Shown here: one piece after another, positions 17,806 through 26,929 of the stretch | Position numbering within the stretch: position 1 is the stretch's first letter | Layout: every line of letters begins with the position of its first letter | NCBI RefSeq assembly: GCF_001458775.1 | Contig: NZ_CZPZ01000032.1 | Span: 1 to 64,000, forward strand | Reading direction: 5' to 3' | DNA from: Candidatus Nitrospira nitrificans | Lineage (GTDB): Bacteria > Nitrospirota > Nitrospiria > Nitrospirales > Nitrospiraceae | DNA length: 64,000 nt | The notes under the pieces: model-generated | Database searches by the model: none | What the model saw: the letters and a program-made list of their open reading frames with translations, nothing else | What the model was told of the DNA's origin: nothing | Made by a program: the position numbers and the translations under genes

Positions 17806-19014
17806 ATGAGTACGTCTATGCGTAGCCTTGTGGTCGGTGTCGCGCTCCTACTGCTTTGGGGCCTGTGCCCCGTTGCGCTCACCTGCGCGCTCGCCGATGT
17901 GCGGCTTTTCCCGATTCCTGCCGTCAGTTCCAGCAAAAACGACGGCAATGATGTAGGGATGATCGTACCGGCTCTCATCACCGGACCGGATGGAGACCTC
18001 AAGTATTTGGTCGCGCCGATGGTGGTCTATAATTCGATCGTAGGCACCCGTGGAACCGTCAATCTGTTCCGTTATGAGCCGGGGGGAAAGGAGCTCCGAG
18101 GCATCGCGTCCTGGACGGAAGAAATCGAGCGAAAATTCCTGTTGAGCTATGTCGACCCGGGTTTCAGTAATGGCCGGTATAGCATTGGGTTCAGCGCCAT
18201 GTATTTCAAGAACGCCACGGTGCGGTTTTTCGGGCTTGGTCCGACCACTGTGGAGGGCAGTGAGTCCAACTACACGGCTCCTGAGACGAGGTTGAACTGG
18301 AAATTCGGTGTCTATGCGAACGAGGTCACACAAATTGCGGTGAGCCAGCGATTGCGGCACATGCAATCGATCCAACAGGGCGCCACGGAACTCCCCTTTT
18401 CCAGGGATATTTTCCCCGATGCGCCGGGTGTGGGAGGGGCGACGATTCTCGGCCAGCGGATCAGCTTTCACTATGACACGCGGAATAACTTGGTGACCCC
18501 GACGGATGGGATGGCGGTTACGGCTTATGCTGAGCTGAACTACAACTTCAAAAATAGCGCGGATCCTCTGTATTCCAGGTACGGTCTCGAAATCAAAAAG
18601 ATGTTTGCGAGTGAATCCAAGCGGGCGATTTTGGTGATTCGCGGCGATCTCCAAGCCACACTCGGCTCGGATGTTCCGTTTTACGAGCAGAGCTCGTTAG
18701 GTGGACCGAATAATCTGCGCGGGTTTGGTGTTGATCGGTACATCGATAAGCAGCTGATTGCCTTCAGTATTGAAGAGCGCATTCATATACTGCGGACGCG
18801 TCTGGCCGGGGTCATGGCGGATTTCGAGATTGCGCCGTTCATCGATACGGGGCAAGTGTTCAACTCGTTTAAGAATGTAAGCTTCAAGGACTATCGCATT
18901 ACGCCGGGTATCGGATTTCGAGGGATCATTCGACCCAATGTCGTGGGACGGATCGACTACGGGTTCAGTAAAGAAGGAGGAGCTATTTTTGCTGGACTCG
19001 ACTTTCCATACTAG
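17806..19014 (+). CDS. Omp85-type outer-membrane beta-barrel without POTRA domains
   Basis: A 402-residue protein with a signal peptide (LVVGVALLLLWGLCPVALTC, ending at ALA) and a beta-barrel of the bacterial surface antigen family (BamA/TamA C-terminal part). The loop-6 signature LGGPNNLRGF is present, and the protein ends in a short aromatic beta strand (AIFAGLDFPY), as outer-membrane barrels do. There is no room for POTRA repeats between signal peptide and barrel. The start ATG 17806 is 16 bases after the mlaC stop, so it belongs to the mla operon. It could be the outer-membrane exit or entry point for lipids, a role played by lipoprotein MlaA in E. coli, which is missing here. Confidence 0.8.
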   Translation: MSTSMRSLVVGVALLLLWGLCPVALTCALADVRLFPIPAVSSSKNDGNDVGMIVPALITGPDGDLKYLVAPMVVYNSIVGTRGTVNLFRYEPGGKELRGIASWTEEIERKFLLSYVDPGFSNGRYSIGFSAMYFKNATVRFFGLGPTTVEGSESNYTAPETRLNWKFGVYANEVTQIAVSQRLRHMQSIQQGATELPFSRDIFPDAPGVGGATILGQRISFHYDTRNNLVTPTDGMAVTAYAELNYNFKNSADPLYSRYGLEIKKMFASESKRAILVIRGDLQATLGSDVPFYEQSSLGGPNNLRGFGVDRYIDKQLIAFSIEERIHILRTRLAGVMADFEIAPFIDTGQVFNSFKNVSFKDYRITPGIGFRGIIRPNVVGRIDYGFSKEGGAIFAGLDFPY

Positions 19015-19221
19015 CCGATCATCCGGTTCCCATACCACTAGGACAGTTCCCAGTCTCGCGATCATACGGTCTAGGAGAGAGGATGTTCACCACGACATCT
19101 TGCACAAGTGCTTGACTTCATGTGGTTCATGTGTGAAACTCCACCCAAATTTAGCACCTAGTGCCGGTCGGTCCTGTACGTAGGCCAGCTGCTAATGAGG
19201 CGTGAACGAAGGAGACCATCT

Positions 19222-21168
19222 ATGTCCATATTGAAGACGATCCATAGTCCTGCCGATCTGAAGCGGTTGTCTCCGGACAAATTTCCGGCATTGTGCCAGG
19301 AGATTCGTGAACAGATTATCGGAGCAGTCTCACATGTGGGCGGACATCTGGCTTCGAATTTAGGCGTCGTCGAGCTCACGGTCGCCTTGCAATATCTCCT
19401 GGACACGCCGACCGACAAAATCGTCTGGGACACCAGCAATCAGTCGTACACGCACAAACTCCTCACTGGCCGGCGTGAGCAGTTCCACACCCTTCGTCAG
19501 TATGGCGGATTGAGCGGGTTTTGTAAGCGGGAAGAGAGTGAATACGATACGTTCAACGCCGGCCATGCGGGGACCGGGGTGTCGGCCGCCTTCGGCATGG
19601 TCGAGGCCAGAGAGCAGTTGAAGCAGAAGAACAAGGTTGTCTGTGTCGTCGGCGACGGCGCCATGACGGCGGGGATGACGTTGGAAGGGCTGCACCATGC
19701 CGGGGGACTGGGAAAAGACTTTCTCGTGATTTTAAACGACAACCAAATGTCGATTTCGAAAAACGTGGGAGCCATTTCCGCCTACCTGAGTCGAACGATT
19801 ACCGGCGAATTCTATGGCAAGGTGCGCCAGGAGACCGGTCAGCTGCTGGGGAAGATTCCTCACATCGGCTCCGACATGCAGAAACTCGCTCGCCGAGCCG
19901 AAGAACTTGCGAAAGGCGTGATTCTTCCGGGATTACTCTTTGAAGAGCTGGGGTTTCAGTACAGTGGGCCCATCGACGGCCACAATTTCGAGCATCTCCT
20001 TCCCACGCTTGAGAATGTATTGAAGATGGGGGGGCCGGTCCTGCTGCATATCATCACGAAGAAGGGGCTCGGGTACGAGCCGGCCATGAAAAATCCGGTG
20101 TGGTTCCATGCCTGCCCGCCGTTTGTTCGGGAGACTGGGGCGCCAGCGAAAAAGGCAGCACGCCCTTCGTATACGGCGATCGCGATGGATGCACTCGTCA
20201 AATTGGCCCGTGAAGATAAGCGCGTGGTAGCCATTACGGCAGCGATGTGTGAAGGTACGGGGTTGACGGGATTTGAAAAAGAGTTTCCGGATCGTCTGTA
20301 TGACGTCGGGATTGCCGAGCAACATGCGGTGACGTTCGCGGCGGGGCTTGCGACGCAGGGCATGAAGCCGGTGGTGGCGATGTACGCGACCTTCCTGCAG
20401 CGAGCCTATGACCAGGTCGTGCACGATGTCGCCACCCAGAATCTTCCAGTGGCGTTCTTCATTGATCGAGGAGGACTCGTCGCGGAGGACGGGACGACTC
20501 ATCATGGGGCCTTCGACTACGCGTACCTGCGGCACGTACCCAATATGGTTGTCATGGCTCCCAAAGATGAAAACGAACTGCAGCACATGGTGAAAACCTG
20601 TTTGGAGTTCAACGGACCGATTTCGGTTCGATATCCACGCGGGGTGAGTCTTGGAGTGAAAATGGACTCGGTTCCTCAGGCCTTGCCTCTCGGGAAAGGT
20701 GAGCTTCTCCGTGAGGGAACGGATGTGGCGATCATTGCGATCGGTGTCTCAGTGTGGCAGGCTGTTCAGGCAGCCGAACGGCTCGGTAATGAAGGGATCT
20801 CCACGACGGTCGTGAACGGACGATTCGTCAAGCCACTTGATCATGAATTGATCGTCGATGTGGCGAAGAGAGTCCGTTACGTCGTGACGGTGGAAGAAGG
20901 TTGTAAGATCGGTGGGTTTGGGTCCGCCGTGCTGGAAACCCTTTCTGAAGCCGGGCTGACGGACGTGAAGACAAAGGTTCTAGGCCTGCCCGATTGGTAT
21001 ATCGAACAGGGGCCCCAGGATCTGTTGCGGGAACGGTATGGGTTGACGGCTGAAGGAATCTATCAAAGCGTGAAGGAAGTGATCGGTAAAGCCCCAGCCG
21101 TAAAATCCCCCCTCACAGGTGCAGCGCTCGCCGGCCATCTCCCTCATGGAGATGAACAGGGGAGCTGA
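19222..21168 (+). CDS. dxs: 1-deoxy-D-xylulose-5-phosphate synthase
   Basis: Dxs (648 residues) joins pyruvate and glyceraldehyde 3-phosphate with thiamine diphosphate, the first step of the MEP pathway. N-terminal domain: HVGGHLASNLGVVELTVAL, and the ThDP/Mg site GDGAMTAGM with LNDNQMS. Central pyrimidine domain: YDVGIAEQHAVTFAAGLA; transketolase C domain at the end. Start ATG 19222 is chosen over an upstream in-frame ATG at 19195 because AAGGAG lies directly before it. ispG follows 60 bases later, and the pair is likely co-transcribed. Confidence 0.97.
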   Translation: MSILKTIHSPADLKRLSPDKFPALCQEIREQIIGAVSHVGGHLASNLGVVELTVALQYLLDTPTDKIVWDTSNQSYTHKLLTGRREQFHTLRQYGGLSGFCKREESEYDTFNAGHAGTGVSAAFGMVEAREQLKQKNKVVCVVGDGAMTAGMTLEGLHHAGGLGKDFLVILNDNQMSISKNVGAISAYLSRTITGEFYGKVRQETGQLLGKIPHIGSDMQKLARRAEELAKGVILPGLLFEELGFQYSGPIDGHNFEHLLPTLENVLKMGGPVLLHIITKKGLGYEPAMKNPVWFHACPPFVRETGAPAKKAARPSYTAIAMDALVKLAREDKRVVAITAAMCEGTGLTGFEKEFPDRLYDVGIAEQHAVTFAAGLATQGMKPVVAMYATFLQRAYDQVVHDVATQNLPVAFFIDRGGLVAEDGTTHHGAFDYAYLRHVPNMVVMAPKDENELQHMVKTCLEFNGPISVRYPRGVSLGVKMDSVPQALPLGKGELLREGTDVAIIAIGVSVWQAVQAAERLGNEGISTTVVNGRFVKPLDHELIVDVAKRVRYVVTVEEGCKIGGFGSAVLETLSEAGLTDVKTKVLGLPDWYIEQGPQDLLRERYGLTAEGIYQSVKEVIGKAPAVKSPLTGAALAGHLPHGDEQGS

Positions 21169-21227
21169 TTCGGCAGTGAAACGTAAAAGGTGAGCGGTAA
21201 ACAGTAGGGGGCTAAGCGGTTCAGACG

Positions 21228-22412
21228 ATGCATATCAACAGACGCAAGACTCGGCAAATCCAAGTCGGCAAGGTGAAGGTCGGGGGCGATGCGCCCGTGT
21301 CCGTGCAATCCATGTGTTCGACGGACACACGCGATGTGACTGCAACGGTCGCGCAGATTCACCAGCTTGAAGCCGCCGGCTGCGAAATCATCCGCGTGGC
21401 CGTTCCGGACGACGAGGCCGCCCAAGCCCTTCCGCACATCAAAGCGGCCATGTCGGTACCGCTGATTGCCGACATTCACTTCGATCATCGGCTTGCCTTG
21501 AAGGCCGCCCAGATCGTCGATTGTGTCCGTATCAATCCCGGCAATATCGGTGCGTGGTGGAAAGTGGAAGAAGTCATCAAGGCCGTGAATGAGCGAGGAA
21601 TTCCGCTTCGAGTCGGCGTCAATGGCGGGTCGCTCGAACGACCATTGCTGGAGAAGTACGGATGGCCTTCTCCGGAGGCGTTGGCCGAGTCGGCGCTGAA
21701 CGCCGTGCGTGCGCTCGAAGACGTGGGCTTTACCAACATGAAAGTGTCGCTCAAAGCCTCGGACGTCCATCACGCGATCGATGCCTACTGGCTCTTTGCC
21801 CATCAGTCCGATTATCCTTTGCATATCGGGATTACCGAGGCGGGAACGGCCATGACGGGTGCGGTGAAGTCTTCCATCGGCCTGGGGTACTTGCTTTCGC
21901 AGGGCATAGGGGACACGTTGCGTGTGTCGTTGGCGGCGGATCCGGTCGACGAAGTCAAAGTCGGATTTGAAATTCTCAAGTCACTTGAATTACGTCATCG
22001 GGGTATCAATGTCATCGCGTGCCCGACTTGTGGGCGCGTTGAAATCGACGTCGTCCGGATGGCGAACGAATTGGAGAAGAAGCTCGGGCATATCAAGACC
22101 CCGTTGAACGTGTCGGTGTTGGGTTGTGTCGTCAATGGTATCGGAGAGGGGAAAGAGGCCGATATCGGGATTGCCGGCGGCGAGGGCAAAGGCATTTTAT
22201 TCAAGAAAGGGAAGCTCGTTCGCAAGGTTCCCATGGAAGAATTGATGGACACACTCATCGAAGAAGTCGAATTGCTGGCCAAGGAAAAAGAAGCAGAAAG
22301 CAACGGCGAAGCGATAGCATCTGTCCCTTCGAACGGCTGGGAATCGCTGGAGCCCCAATCCGATCATCCTTCGACGCGAGGAAAAGAAATACCGGTCTTG
22401 CCTCTCAGGTAA
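21228..22412 (+). CDS. ispG: (E)-4-hydroxy-3-methylbut-2-enyl-diphosphate synthase
   Basis: IspG (GcpE, 394 residues) converts MEcPP to HMBPP using a [4Fe-4S] cluster, the step before IspH. The N-terminal TIM-barrel shows VSVQSMCSTDTRDV and ADIHFDHRLAL; the C-terminal cluster domain has CPTCGR and LGCVVNGIGEG, giving the three cysteines. A tail of about 45 residues after the conserved end is charged and not conserved. ATG 21228 gives the standard N-terminus (MHINRRKTRQIQVG). It follows dxs in the same direction. Confidence 0.97.
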   Translation: MHINRRKTRQIQVGKVKVGGDAPVSVQSMCSTDTRDVTATVAQIHQLEAAGCEIIRVAVPDDEAAQALPHIKAAMSVPLIADIHFDHRLALKAAQIVDCVRINPGNIGAWWKVEEVIKAVNERGIPLRVGVNGGSLERPLLEKYGWPSPEALAESALNAVRALEDVGFTNMKVSLKASDVHHAIDAYWLFAHQSDYPLHIGITEAGTAMTGAVKSSIGLGYLLSQGIGDTLRVSLAADPVDEVKVGFEILKSLELRHRGINVIACPTCGRVEIDVVRMANELEKKLGHIKTPLNVSVLGCVVNGIGEGKEADIGIAGGEGKGILFKKGKLVRKVPMEELMDTLIEEVELLAKEKEAESNGEAIASVPSNGWESLEPQSDHPSTRGKEIPVLPLR

Positions 22413-22522
22413 CGGGCGCTGTGAAGACATAGTCACACTCACCGATAATCAAGCTTCCCACTCTTGTACAAAAGAAACGATTGACGCGCTTTCACCGCGT
22501 CATGTATTTGTGCCTCTGAATC

Positions 22523-23869
22523 ATGGAAGCCAAGCCTACCATCAGCCGACTCAGTGAGTTCATCAGATCTCCCTTGTCTGTAAGAGTGGTGAAGGTCGGT
22601 CTTATGATCGCGGCAGCGGTGCACGGCTACATCATCTCTTTTGGGCGGTCATTTCACTTCCGTGACATCGATATCCATCGCGAGATCGGACGGCGCTTTC
22701 TCTCAGGGGAATATCTCTACGCGAACGATTACTGTTACATGTATTTACCAACGACCGGCATCTATTTCTCCCCATTGCTTATCCTGAACAGAAACCCGAG
22801 CCTGGCCCTGCGGTACGCGGTCGCTGTCGGATGTTTGGTCATCACTGTCATGCTGTTCCACCGCATGTTGTGCGGCAGATCAGACATGAACGTGTGGAGT
22901 CGGCTCGTGGTCGGCATCGGCGCAGGGCTGTTGACCCTGCAATTCATCTTGAATGATCTTGATGACGGCGGCCCCCATCTCATCCTGTTGGGGATTCTGG
23001 CCGGCGGAATCTACGCGATATGGGTTGGGAGAGAGCGGCTGGGAGCGGCGTTGGTTGGGTTTGGCATCGTGCTCAAGATTACCCCGGCGCTCTTCGTGCT
23101 GCTGTTCCTTTGGAAGCGGCAATGGCGAGTCGCCTCGTACACGATGCTCGCGACGATCTTGTGGGTTCTGCTGCCCGTCCTCTATATGGGACCCACGAGT
23201 TGGTGGGAACATCACACGGAATGGACCAGGAATGCCGTGTTATCCGTGCTTGATCGGCAGGCAGAGGGTCGGCAGGAAAATGAGCTTCAGAAGGCGAACC
23301 TCTCGCTCCGCCATACCATGTTACGGTATTTGGTGACATATCCGCCGACTCATCGGCTTCGGCAGGTGGATCCGGGATATCAACCGGTATTAGATCTGCC
23401 GTCTCCCGTCGCGAACGGGATCTTTGGGGTTGCCGCGCTCAGCCTGCTTGGTGTATTTGCGTGGTCGAGTCGCCGGGCGTTTCAAGGGCCGGGAGATCCT
23501 ACGTGGGCAAGGGATTGCGCCGGAACCTTGGTCTTGGCCCTATTATTTTCTCCGATCACCTGGGACCAGCACCTGGTGTGGATGATTCCGGCGGCCTGTG
23601 TCGTCGTAGCGGCCGCAGCGAGATTGAGCGGAGCGTTAACCCGCACGGGATATATCATGCTGGCCGTGTATGTGGTGTTGACCATGGTCTTGAATTACGA
23701 GGTTGTGGGTTCAGCCAAATGGGAAGCGCTGAAAAGTTATCATCATCTTGGCATTGCCATGCTGATCCTGTATGCGCTGTTTCTGAGCAGCCGAGGCACA
23801 GGGAGCGATCTCGGCTCGCGTCTTGGGAAAATGCCGCCCGGCCACTCCCGCATGGTCCGTGACACCTAG
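22523..23869 (+). CDS. GT87-like (DUF2029) membrane glycosyltransferase
   Basis: A 448-residue polytopic membrane protein with about 9-10 hydrophobic segments. It resembles the DUF2029/GT87 group of GT-C glycosyltransferases, which use polyprenyl-phosphate sugars (the family includes mannosyltransferases). Visible features: an early periplasmic loop with acidic residues (HFRDIDIHREIGRRFLSGEY), GIVLKITPALFVLLFLWKR and a late SPITWDQHLVWMIP motif typical of the family. The sugar donor and acceptor are unknown. It sits between ispG and hpnH, so transfer to a hopanoid or polyprenyl lipid is possible but only suggested by context. Confidence 0.7.
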   Translation: MEAKPTISRLSEFIRSPLSVRVVKVGLMIAAAVHGYIISFGRSFHFRDIDIHREIGRRFLSGEYLYANDYCYMYLPTTGIYFSPLLILNRNPSLALRYAVAVGCLVITVMLFHRMLCGRSDMNVWSRLVVGIGAGLLTLQFILNDLDDGGPHLILLGILAGGIYAIWVGRERLGAALVGFGIVLKITPALFVLLFLWKRQWRVASYTMLATILWVLLPVLYMGPTSWWEHHTEWTRNAVLSVLDRQAEGRQENELQKANLSLRHTMLRYLVTYPPTHRLRQVDPGYQPVLDLPSPVANGIFGVAALSLLGVFAWSSRRAFQGPGDPTWARDCAGTLVLALLFSPITWDQHLVWMIPAACVVVAAAARLSGALTRTGYIMLAVYVVLTMVLNYEVVGSAKWEALKSYHHLGIAMLILYALFLSSRGTGSDLGSRLGKMPPGHSRMVRDT

Positions 23870-23976
23870 CACCCTGCTCCGGCCATGCTTGCGTGCTTAT
23901 GCCGAAACATTTCGTCGTAGCGAATTTGCCCGACTCATGAAGTTGTGGTCTGGCTGGTGATAGCTGTAGTCTCGGG

Positions 23977-24006
23977 TTGTGTTCCCGAAAACGAAGCGAC
24001 TATAAT
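23977..24006 (+). promoter_or_regulatory. promoter of tRNA-Cys
   Basis: A perfect TATAAT at 24001-24006 lies 12 bases before the tRNA, with TTGTGT at 23977-23982 and an 18-base spacer. Confidence 0.7.
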
Positions 24007-24017
24007 GCACGTTCCGA

Positions 24018-24092
24018 GGCGCCGTACCCAAGTGGTAAGGGAGCAGTCTGCAAAACTGCGATGCAGCGGTTCGAACCCGCTCGGCGCCTCCA
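24018..24092 (+). tRNA. tRNA-Cys (GCA)
   Basis: A 75-base cloverleaf. The acceptor arms GGCGCCG (24018-24024) and CGGCGCC (24082-24088) pair perfectly. The anticodon stem-loop GCAGT-CTGCAAA-ACTGC gives anticodon GCA. The T-arm is GCGGTTCGAACCCGC. The discriminator base is T and CCA is encoded. No variable-arm anomaly is seen. Confidence 0.97.
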
Positions 24093-24384
24093 TACCAACC
24101 TTTGGTTGACCCGCGCGCTATTTAACGCTTTATGGTGACTGGCGCGCGCGGATAAACTCCTCAAGTGTCCGGCTATTCACTGCGCTTGTGCCGCCGCGTT
24201 CGATTCAAATCGCGGCGAATAGGTACTTCCCCACCATTAGGCTCTCATTCTTCATTCGCACGATCCCGCGCTTTCAGGTTCGGCGCGAATGGATTACTTC
24301 TTGCTGTTCAGCGGATGGAGCGATGGGATCTTTTCCATGCGTCTGTGTGACGGCTGGAAGACCAGGAAATGGAAGACGTAAAAA
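24093..24384. other. intergenic stretch between tRNA-Cys and the hpnH promoter
   Basis: No gene is supported here. A short GC-rich inverted motif (GCGCGC...GCGCGC, about 24113-24148) follows the tRNA and may help end its transcript. Confidence 0.4.
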
Positions 24385-24413
24385 TTGACGCTTCTCAGGT
24401 GAGATGTTACAAT
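24385..24413 (+). promoter_or_regulatory. promoter of hpnH
   Basis: TTGACG (24385-24390), a 17-base spacer and TACAAT (24408-24413) form one of the best sigma70-type promoters in the window. It implies a 5' untranslated leader of roughly 90 bases before hpnH. Confidence 0.7.
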
Positions 24414-24512
24414 CCCGACCATTCTTGTGCTTCCAAGTGCAGCTACGGTTCGTAGCTGTTCATATATACAGGGCCGAAAGAACAACAACGCGAACTAGTT
24501 AAGGAGAACGGA

Positions 24513-25529
24513 ATGGCTGTTCCGATTTCCCAGATGTATACCGTGGCGACGTATGTGCTCTCCCAGAAGCTGAAGGGAGTGAAGCGATATCCCTTGGTAC
24601 TGATGCTCGAACCACTCTTTCGATGCAACCTGGCGTGCGCGGGCTGTGGGAAGATCCAGTATCCCGATCATATCCTCGACAAGCGGTTGACGCCTGAACA
24701 ATGCTGGGCGGCGGCGGAAGAATGCGGAGCGCCCATGGTGAGTATTCCAGGAGGGGAGCCGCTCATTCATCCTGAAATCGCCAAAATCGTCCAGGGCTTG
24801 GTGGACCGAAAGAAATATATTTATCTTTGTACGAACGCCATTCTCTTGGAGCGAAAGCTGGACGAGTATCAGCCTTCGAAGTACCTGACCTTCAGCGTCC
24901 ATATGGATGGACTCAAGGACGAACACGATTTAGCCGTCTGTCGGGACGGGGTCTATGAAGTGGCTGTCAGGGCGATCAAGGCGGCACTCAAGCGCGGGCA
25001 TCGGGTGACGACCAACACCACCTTATTCGATGATGCGAATCCAGAGCGGGTCAGAACATTTTTCGATGAAATGATGGCGCTCGGCGTCGAAGGGATGACC
25101 ATCTCTCCAGGGTATAGTTATCAAAAGGCCCCGGATCAGCAACATTTTTTGAAGCGGGCGCGAATTCAGGAACTCTTTTCCAAGATCCTTGCTCGCCCCA
25201 AGCCGGGTTGGCAGTTCAATCAATCACCCTTGTTTTTGGATTTCCTTATGGGTCGGCGTGAGTATCAATGCACGCCATGGGGGAACCCAACGTACAACGT
25301 CTTCGGATGGCAGAAGCCCTGCTATTTACTCCAAGAAGGATATGCCGCGACCTTCCAGGAACTGATGGACTCGACGGAGTGGGAGCGGTATGGGACCGGC
25401 CGAAATGAAAAGTGCGCCGATTGCATGGTGCATTGCGGCTACGAGGCATCGGCCGTTGAGGATACGTTCAGCACGGCCTCTGGATTTGTGAGGACAGCTA
25501 AATTGACCCTGTCGCCTACGTCTCGTTAA
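24513..25529 (+). CDS. hpnH: adenosyl-hopene transferase HpnH (radical SAM)
   Basis: HpnH (338 residues) adds the 5'-deoxyadenosyl group of SAM to hopene, making adenosylhopane, the committed step to bacteriohopanepolyols. The radical-SAM cluster motif is CNLACAGC (Cys38, Cys42, Cys45), followed by the GGEPL SAM-binding motif. The C-terminal segment has extra cysteines (CTPWGNP, KCADCMVHCGYE) typical of the family. AAGGAG sits seven bases before the ATG. Its partner hpnG is 9 kb upstream, and a dedicated promoter precedes it, so it is probably transcribed separately from shc-hpnG. Confidence 0.96.
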   Translation: MAVPISQMYTVATYVLSQKLKGVKRYPLVLMLEPLFRCNLACAGCGKIQYPDHILDKRLTPEQCWAAAEECGAPMVSIPGGEPLIHPEIAKIVQGLVDRKKYIYLCTNAILLERKLDEYQPSKYLTFSVHMDGLKDEHDLAVCRDGVYEVAVRAIKAALKRGHRVTTNTTLFDDANPERVRTFFDEMMALGVEGMTISPGYSYQKAPDQQHFLKRARIQELFSKILARPKPGWQFNQSPLFLDFLMGRREYQCTPWGNPTYNVFGWQKPCYLLQEGYAATFQELMDSTEWERYGTGRNEKCADCMVHCGYEASAVEDTFSTASGFVRTAKLTLSPTSR

Positions 25530-25605
25530 TCGTTCAACGTTAATCGCAGTCCTTGCACTCTTTTCGTTTAACGAGTGACGATTCACGGATAACGGCCTCC
25601 TGCAA

Positions 25606-25998
25606 ATGACTGACACGAAGAATCATATAGCCGGCATGGCCGGTTCTCTTGAAGGGCGTGTGTTTACGCCGAGTTCTACCGCGGAAATAACGGAAGCCGT
25701 CGAGCTCGCGTTCGACTATCGTGGCGATGTGACGTTAACGCTCCGTTCCGGCCAATCGGTCACCGGATATCTCTACAATCGATACGTCGCCGCTTCCGAG
25801 TCGTATCTTGAGCTATTCTCCACGGACTGCCCGGATGCTCAGCGCATTCCGTACTCTGAAATTGCCACGATTGCATTTACCGGGGAAGACACGGCAAATG
25901 GAAAATCGTGGGAGTCCTGGGTGTCAAAAAAAGAGTCCGAGCGTCAGACGGAAGCCGCAAAGATTGAAGCGGTTGCGCGCACAAAGGGCTATCTCTAG
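25606..25998 (+). CDS. conserved hypothetical protein, Sm-like beta fold possible
   Basis: A 130-residue soluble protein with no signal peptide or membrane segment. The middle (FDYRGDVTLTLRSGQSVTGY then LYNRYVAASESYLELF, and RIPYSEIATIAFTGED) alternates strand-like pieces in the way of small Sm-like or PRC-like beta barrels: a polar strand, a hydrophobic strand, and a turn with a YN pair. The last 35 residues are helical and charged. I do not know a function. It follows hpnH by 76 bases on the same strand, so co-expression with hopanoid synthesis is likely. Confidence 0.65.
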   Translation: MTDTKNHIAGMAGSLEGRVFTPSSTAEITEAVELAFDYRGDVTLTLRSGQSVTGYLYNRYVAASESYLELFSTDCPDAQRIPYSEIATIAFTGEDTANGKSWESWVSKKESERQTEAAKIEAVARTKGYL

Positions 25999-26145
25999 AA
26001 CTCCTGCCGGCCCGCCGATTCTTAACAATCAAAATTGTCCAAGACCTTTGTCTATCAGGGAAATCGCCTCCCTTTTCATTGACAAAGATGGAGTGCTGTG
26101 TTAGAAACGCCTGCCCAAATCTAGCGTGCTCGTTATACGGCGAGC

Positions 26146-26709
26146 GTGTATTTTTTAAAGGAGCGAGCGACGAGTCAGCGGTCAAGTTCGAAGCTTGCTA
26201 GTCAAAGTCTGGCAGGACTGTCTGTCCTGACTTGCGGTCTAGTAATGAGCATAATGTTTCCACCGGTGGCTTCAGCCACGCATGAAGCGGATCATCGTTT
26301 CATGGTGGAGGGTTATGTGTGCGGGCCGGACGGCAAGGGACTTTCGAATACCGAGGTTCTTGTCAAGGATACGAGAATTTCGTACGGTCAGGTCGTGCGG
26401 ACAGATGGGGATGGCTACTACAAGGCGATGTTCCATCTGCACAACGACAATTTGGGCGATCCCCTTTTGGTAGAGGCAAGAGGGGAACAGCAAAACTTTA
26501 AAGTTGAATTCGATCCAAAAGATCTAGAGAGTGACCGGAAGATCCGCGTTAACTTTGGAACCGGTTGTGATGCGGGTGGACCTCCTTCCTGGATTTGGTG
26601 GGGCGGCGGGGCGGTGGTTGCGGTAGTCGGCGGTGTGATCGGGATGAAGCTAGCCCGTTCTCAGCGGCAGCGGGTCAAGGTGAAGTCGCGGGGAAAAAGA
26701 AAATCTTAA
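26146..26709 (+). CDS. exported carboxypeptidase-regulatory-like (transthyretin-fold) protein
   Basis: About 187 residues: a signal sequence (SLAGLSVLTCGLVMSIMFPP, cleavage near VASA), a beta-sandwich of the carboxypeptidase regulatory-like type (FMVEGYVCGPDGKGLSNTEV, then VVRTDGDGYYKAMFHLH), and a C-terminal membrane helix (WIWWGGGAVVAVVGGVIGMK) with a basic tail. It would sit on the periplasmic face of the inner membrane. The start is uncertain: GTG 26146 has no Shine-Dalgarno, whereas AAAGGAG at 26156-26162 lies six bases before an in-frame ACG (26169). It precedes the respiratory cluster and may belong to it; the role is unknown. Confidence 0.65.
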   Translation: MYFLKERATSQRSSSKLASQSLAGLSVLTCGLVMSIMFPPVASATHEADHRFMVEGYVCGPDGKGLSNTEVLVKDTRISYGQVVRTDGDGYYKAMFHLHNDNLGDPLLVEARGEQQNFKVEFDPKDLESDRKIRVNFGTGCDAGGPPSWIWWGGGAVVAVVGGVIGMKLARSQRQRVKVKSRGKRKS

Positions 26710-26807
26710 TAGCTGATAATGGGCCCGAGGGCTGCGGGGTGTCTCGCCGAATCGGCTGAAGTGGGGCGAGGGGTATTGTGCAGGGCTATCGAAACGATTC
26801 TAAGCAG

Positions 26808-26855
26808 AACGCTTTTGTTGGGGGAAGTGAAGTGCCTCGGCGGAAGCGTTTTTTT
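26808..26855 (+). terminator. possible intrinsic terminator
   Basis: AACGCTT (26808-26814) pairs with AAGCGTT (26844-26850), and the strand continues as a run of seven Ts. The 29-base loop is long, so the call is moderate. It would separate the exported protein gene from the cytochrome cluster. Confidence 0.4.
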
Positions 26856-26929
26856 GTGTGCCTGCCGTTTTTTCGATCACTTTGTGGTTTCGGCGACAGT
26901 CTCCCCCAATGCAAGAGTGATGGATCGCA

